DNA from: Alphaproteobacteria bacterium
Lineage (GTDB): Bacteria; Pseudomonadota; Alphaproteobacteria; CBDBCS01; JAHZLG01
Direction: 5' to 3'
Assembly: GCA_022599995.1 (NCBI GenBank)
Contig: JAHZLG010000305.1
Span: forward strand, 1 to 6,422
Length of the DNA stretch: 6,422 nt
Shown: positions 6,041-6,422 of the stretch, piece by piece
Numbering within the stretch: position 1 is the first letter of the stretch
How the letters are laid out: each line of letters starts with the position of its first letter
Made by a program: the position numbers and the translations under genes
The notes under the pieces: generated by a model
Seen by the model: only the letters and a program-made list of their open reading frames with translations
Databases searched by the model: none
Told to the model about the DNA's origin: nothing

Positions 6041-6069
6041 TTGCAAAGTGTGTGCAAGCTAACTATCGT
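6041..6069 (+). promoter_or_regulatory. Probable tRNA-Asn promoter
   Basis: -35 TTGCAA (6041-6046), 17-bp spacer, -10 TATCGT (6064-6069), each 4/6 to consensus; predicted start near 6076, ten bases before the tRNA. An inverted repeat CTTGCA-N7-TGCAAG (6040-6058) overlaps the -35 box and spacer. Confidence 0.45.
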
Positions 6070-6085
6070 GTGCCTCAATTCAGAT

Positions 6086-6160
6086 TGCGCGGTAGCTCAG
6101 TGGCAGAGCAGTTGGCTGTTAACCATCTGGTCGTGGGTTCGAATCCCACCCGCGCAGCCA
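6086..6160 (+). tRNA. tRNA-Asn (anticodon GUU)
   Basis: Decodes AAC/AAU. Cloverleaf: acceptor TGCGCGG (6086-6092) with CCGCGCA (6150-6156), discriminator G and encoded CCA (6158-6160); D stem GCTC/GAGC; anticodon loop CTGTTAA (6116-6122) with GTT at 6118-6120; T stem GTGGG/CCCAC with loop TTCGAAT. The anticodon stem GTTGG/CCATC has a U28-U42 mismatch in its second pair, where alphaproteobacterial tRNA-Asn usually pairs. All loop bases needed for function are present. No U-rich terminator is visible directly downstream. Confidence 0.96.
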
Positions 6161-6247
6161 GTGCTTGGTGTTATTGCACAGGTATGATGCAAATTCACAC
6201 ACAATGAAGGAAGACGATAGTGCCCTTACAGTGTGGCATGAAGGGAA

Positions 6248-6292
6248 TTTTTGCCATCGCGGGCTGATAACAAACCCCTGCACCCGCAAAAA
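6248..6292. other. Long-stem inverted repeat downstream of the tRNA
   Basis: TTTTTGC (6248-6254) plus GGG (6261-6263) are complementary to CCCGCAAAAA (6283-6292), a 10-bp stem with a 6-nt bulge and a 19-nt loop. U residues are on the 5' side for both strands, so it is not a normal intrinsic terminator. The rest of 6161-6337 shows no supportable gene. Confidence 0.3.
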
Positions 6293-6337
6293 GACAGTGT
6301 GTCGATCACGACACCCCTCCACCCCTCCCACCCCTCT

Positions 6338-6422
6338 CCCCGGCGGGGGCACGCAACCCCTCCCCCCCCCTCCACCCCGGCGGGGGCACGCAACCCCTCC
6401 CCCCCTCCACCCCGGCGGGGGC
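6338..6422. repeat. C-rich 35-37-bp tandem repeat with an 11-bp palindrome, running off the window
   Basis: Units start with CCCCGGCGGGGGCACGCAAC at 6338 and 6375; a third at 6410 is cut by the window end. Periods are 37 and 35 bp, the difference lying in the length of a C-run. Each unit carries CCCCG-G-CGGGG, able to form a tight hairpin. There are no unique spacers, so it is not a CRISPR array. The full extent is unknown. Confidence 0.9.

Noticed and set aside
5635..6078. Long minus-strand frames rich in Pro, Phe, Leu and Ser
   Set aside because: They are translations of the purine-rich repeat tract in several frames at once; no start signal or domain.
6119..6352. Minus-strand frame of 77 codons ending in a GWDSNPRPDG-like sequence
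   Set aside because: This C-terminal string is the known artefact of translating the antisense of a tRNA gene; the frame overlaps the tRNA-Asn and a C-rich repeat.
6204..6422. Plus-strand frame from ATG at 6204, open to the window end
   Set aside because: It has no Shine-Dalgarno, and its second half is only Pro-rich translation of the C-rich repeats.
6338..6422. CRISPR array
   Set aside because: Units are directly adjacent with no unique spacers, and no cas gene is nearby.

Overview
The window looks like chromosomal DNA of a Gram-negative alphaproteobacterium. The RecA core is of the alphaproteobacterial type (for example the FGSPEVTTGG stretch of loop L2 and the VKVVKNKVAPPF segment). The bifunctional heptose enzyme HldE implies a lipopolysaccharide inner core, and the tRNA-Asn fits the same group. 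The exact lineage cannot be fixed from this sequence alone; a Rhodospirillales-like organism is a guess.

Layout from left to right. (1) The 3' part of a plus-strand cheB-type gene (2-1180), whose N-terminus lies outside the window. (2) A 438-bp gap with C-rich 7-bp and 29-bp tandem repeats, a foldable stretch, and what may be the end of an old insertion sequence. (3) Three genes on the minus strand, read right to left: a six-helix membrane protein (4618-5439), recA (3396-4502) and hldE (1619-3124). recA has its own sigma-70-like promoter, whose -35 box sits in the last codons of the membrane-protein gene. recA and hldE are separated by 271 bp holding a 15-bp tandem array and a 20-bp duplication. 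(4) A 535-bp gap (5551-6085) with the likely promoter of the membrane-protein gene, a G/A-rich repeat tract with quadruplex potential, and a promoter for the tRNA. (5) A plus-strand tRNA-Asn(GUU) with encoded CCA (6086-6160). (6) A non-coding tail ending in C-rich 35-37-bp repeats that run off the window.

The genes have no evident joint pathway: receptor demethylation in chemotaxis, LPS heptose supply, recombination and SOS response, an unknown membrane protein, and a tRNA. The most unusual property is that nearly every gap carries its own unrelated tandem repeat (29, 15, 20, 12, 10 and 35-37 bp units), while the gene cores look normal. I see no CRISPR array, intact mobile element or defence system, and no convincing new multi-gene system. 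The best leads are the regulatory layout in front of recA, the symmetrical half-sites at the membrane-protein promoter, and the diversity of intergenic repeats.
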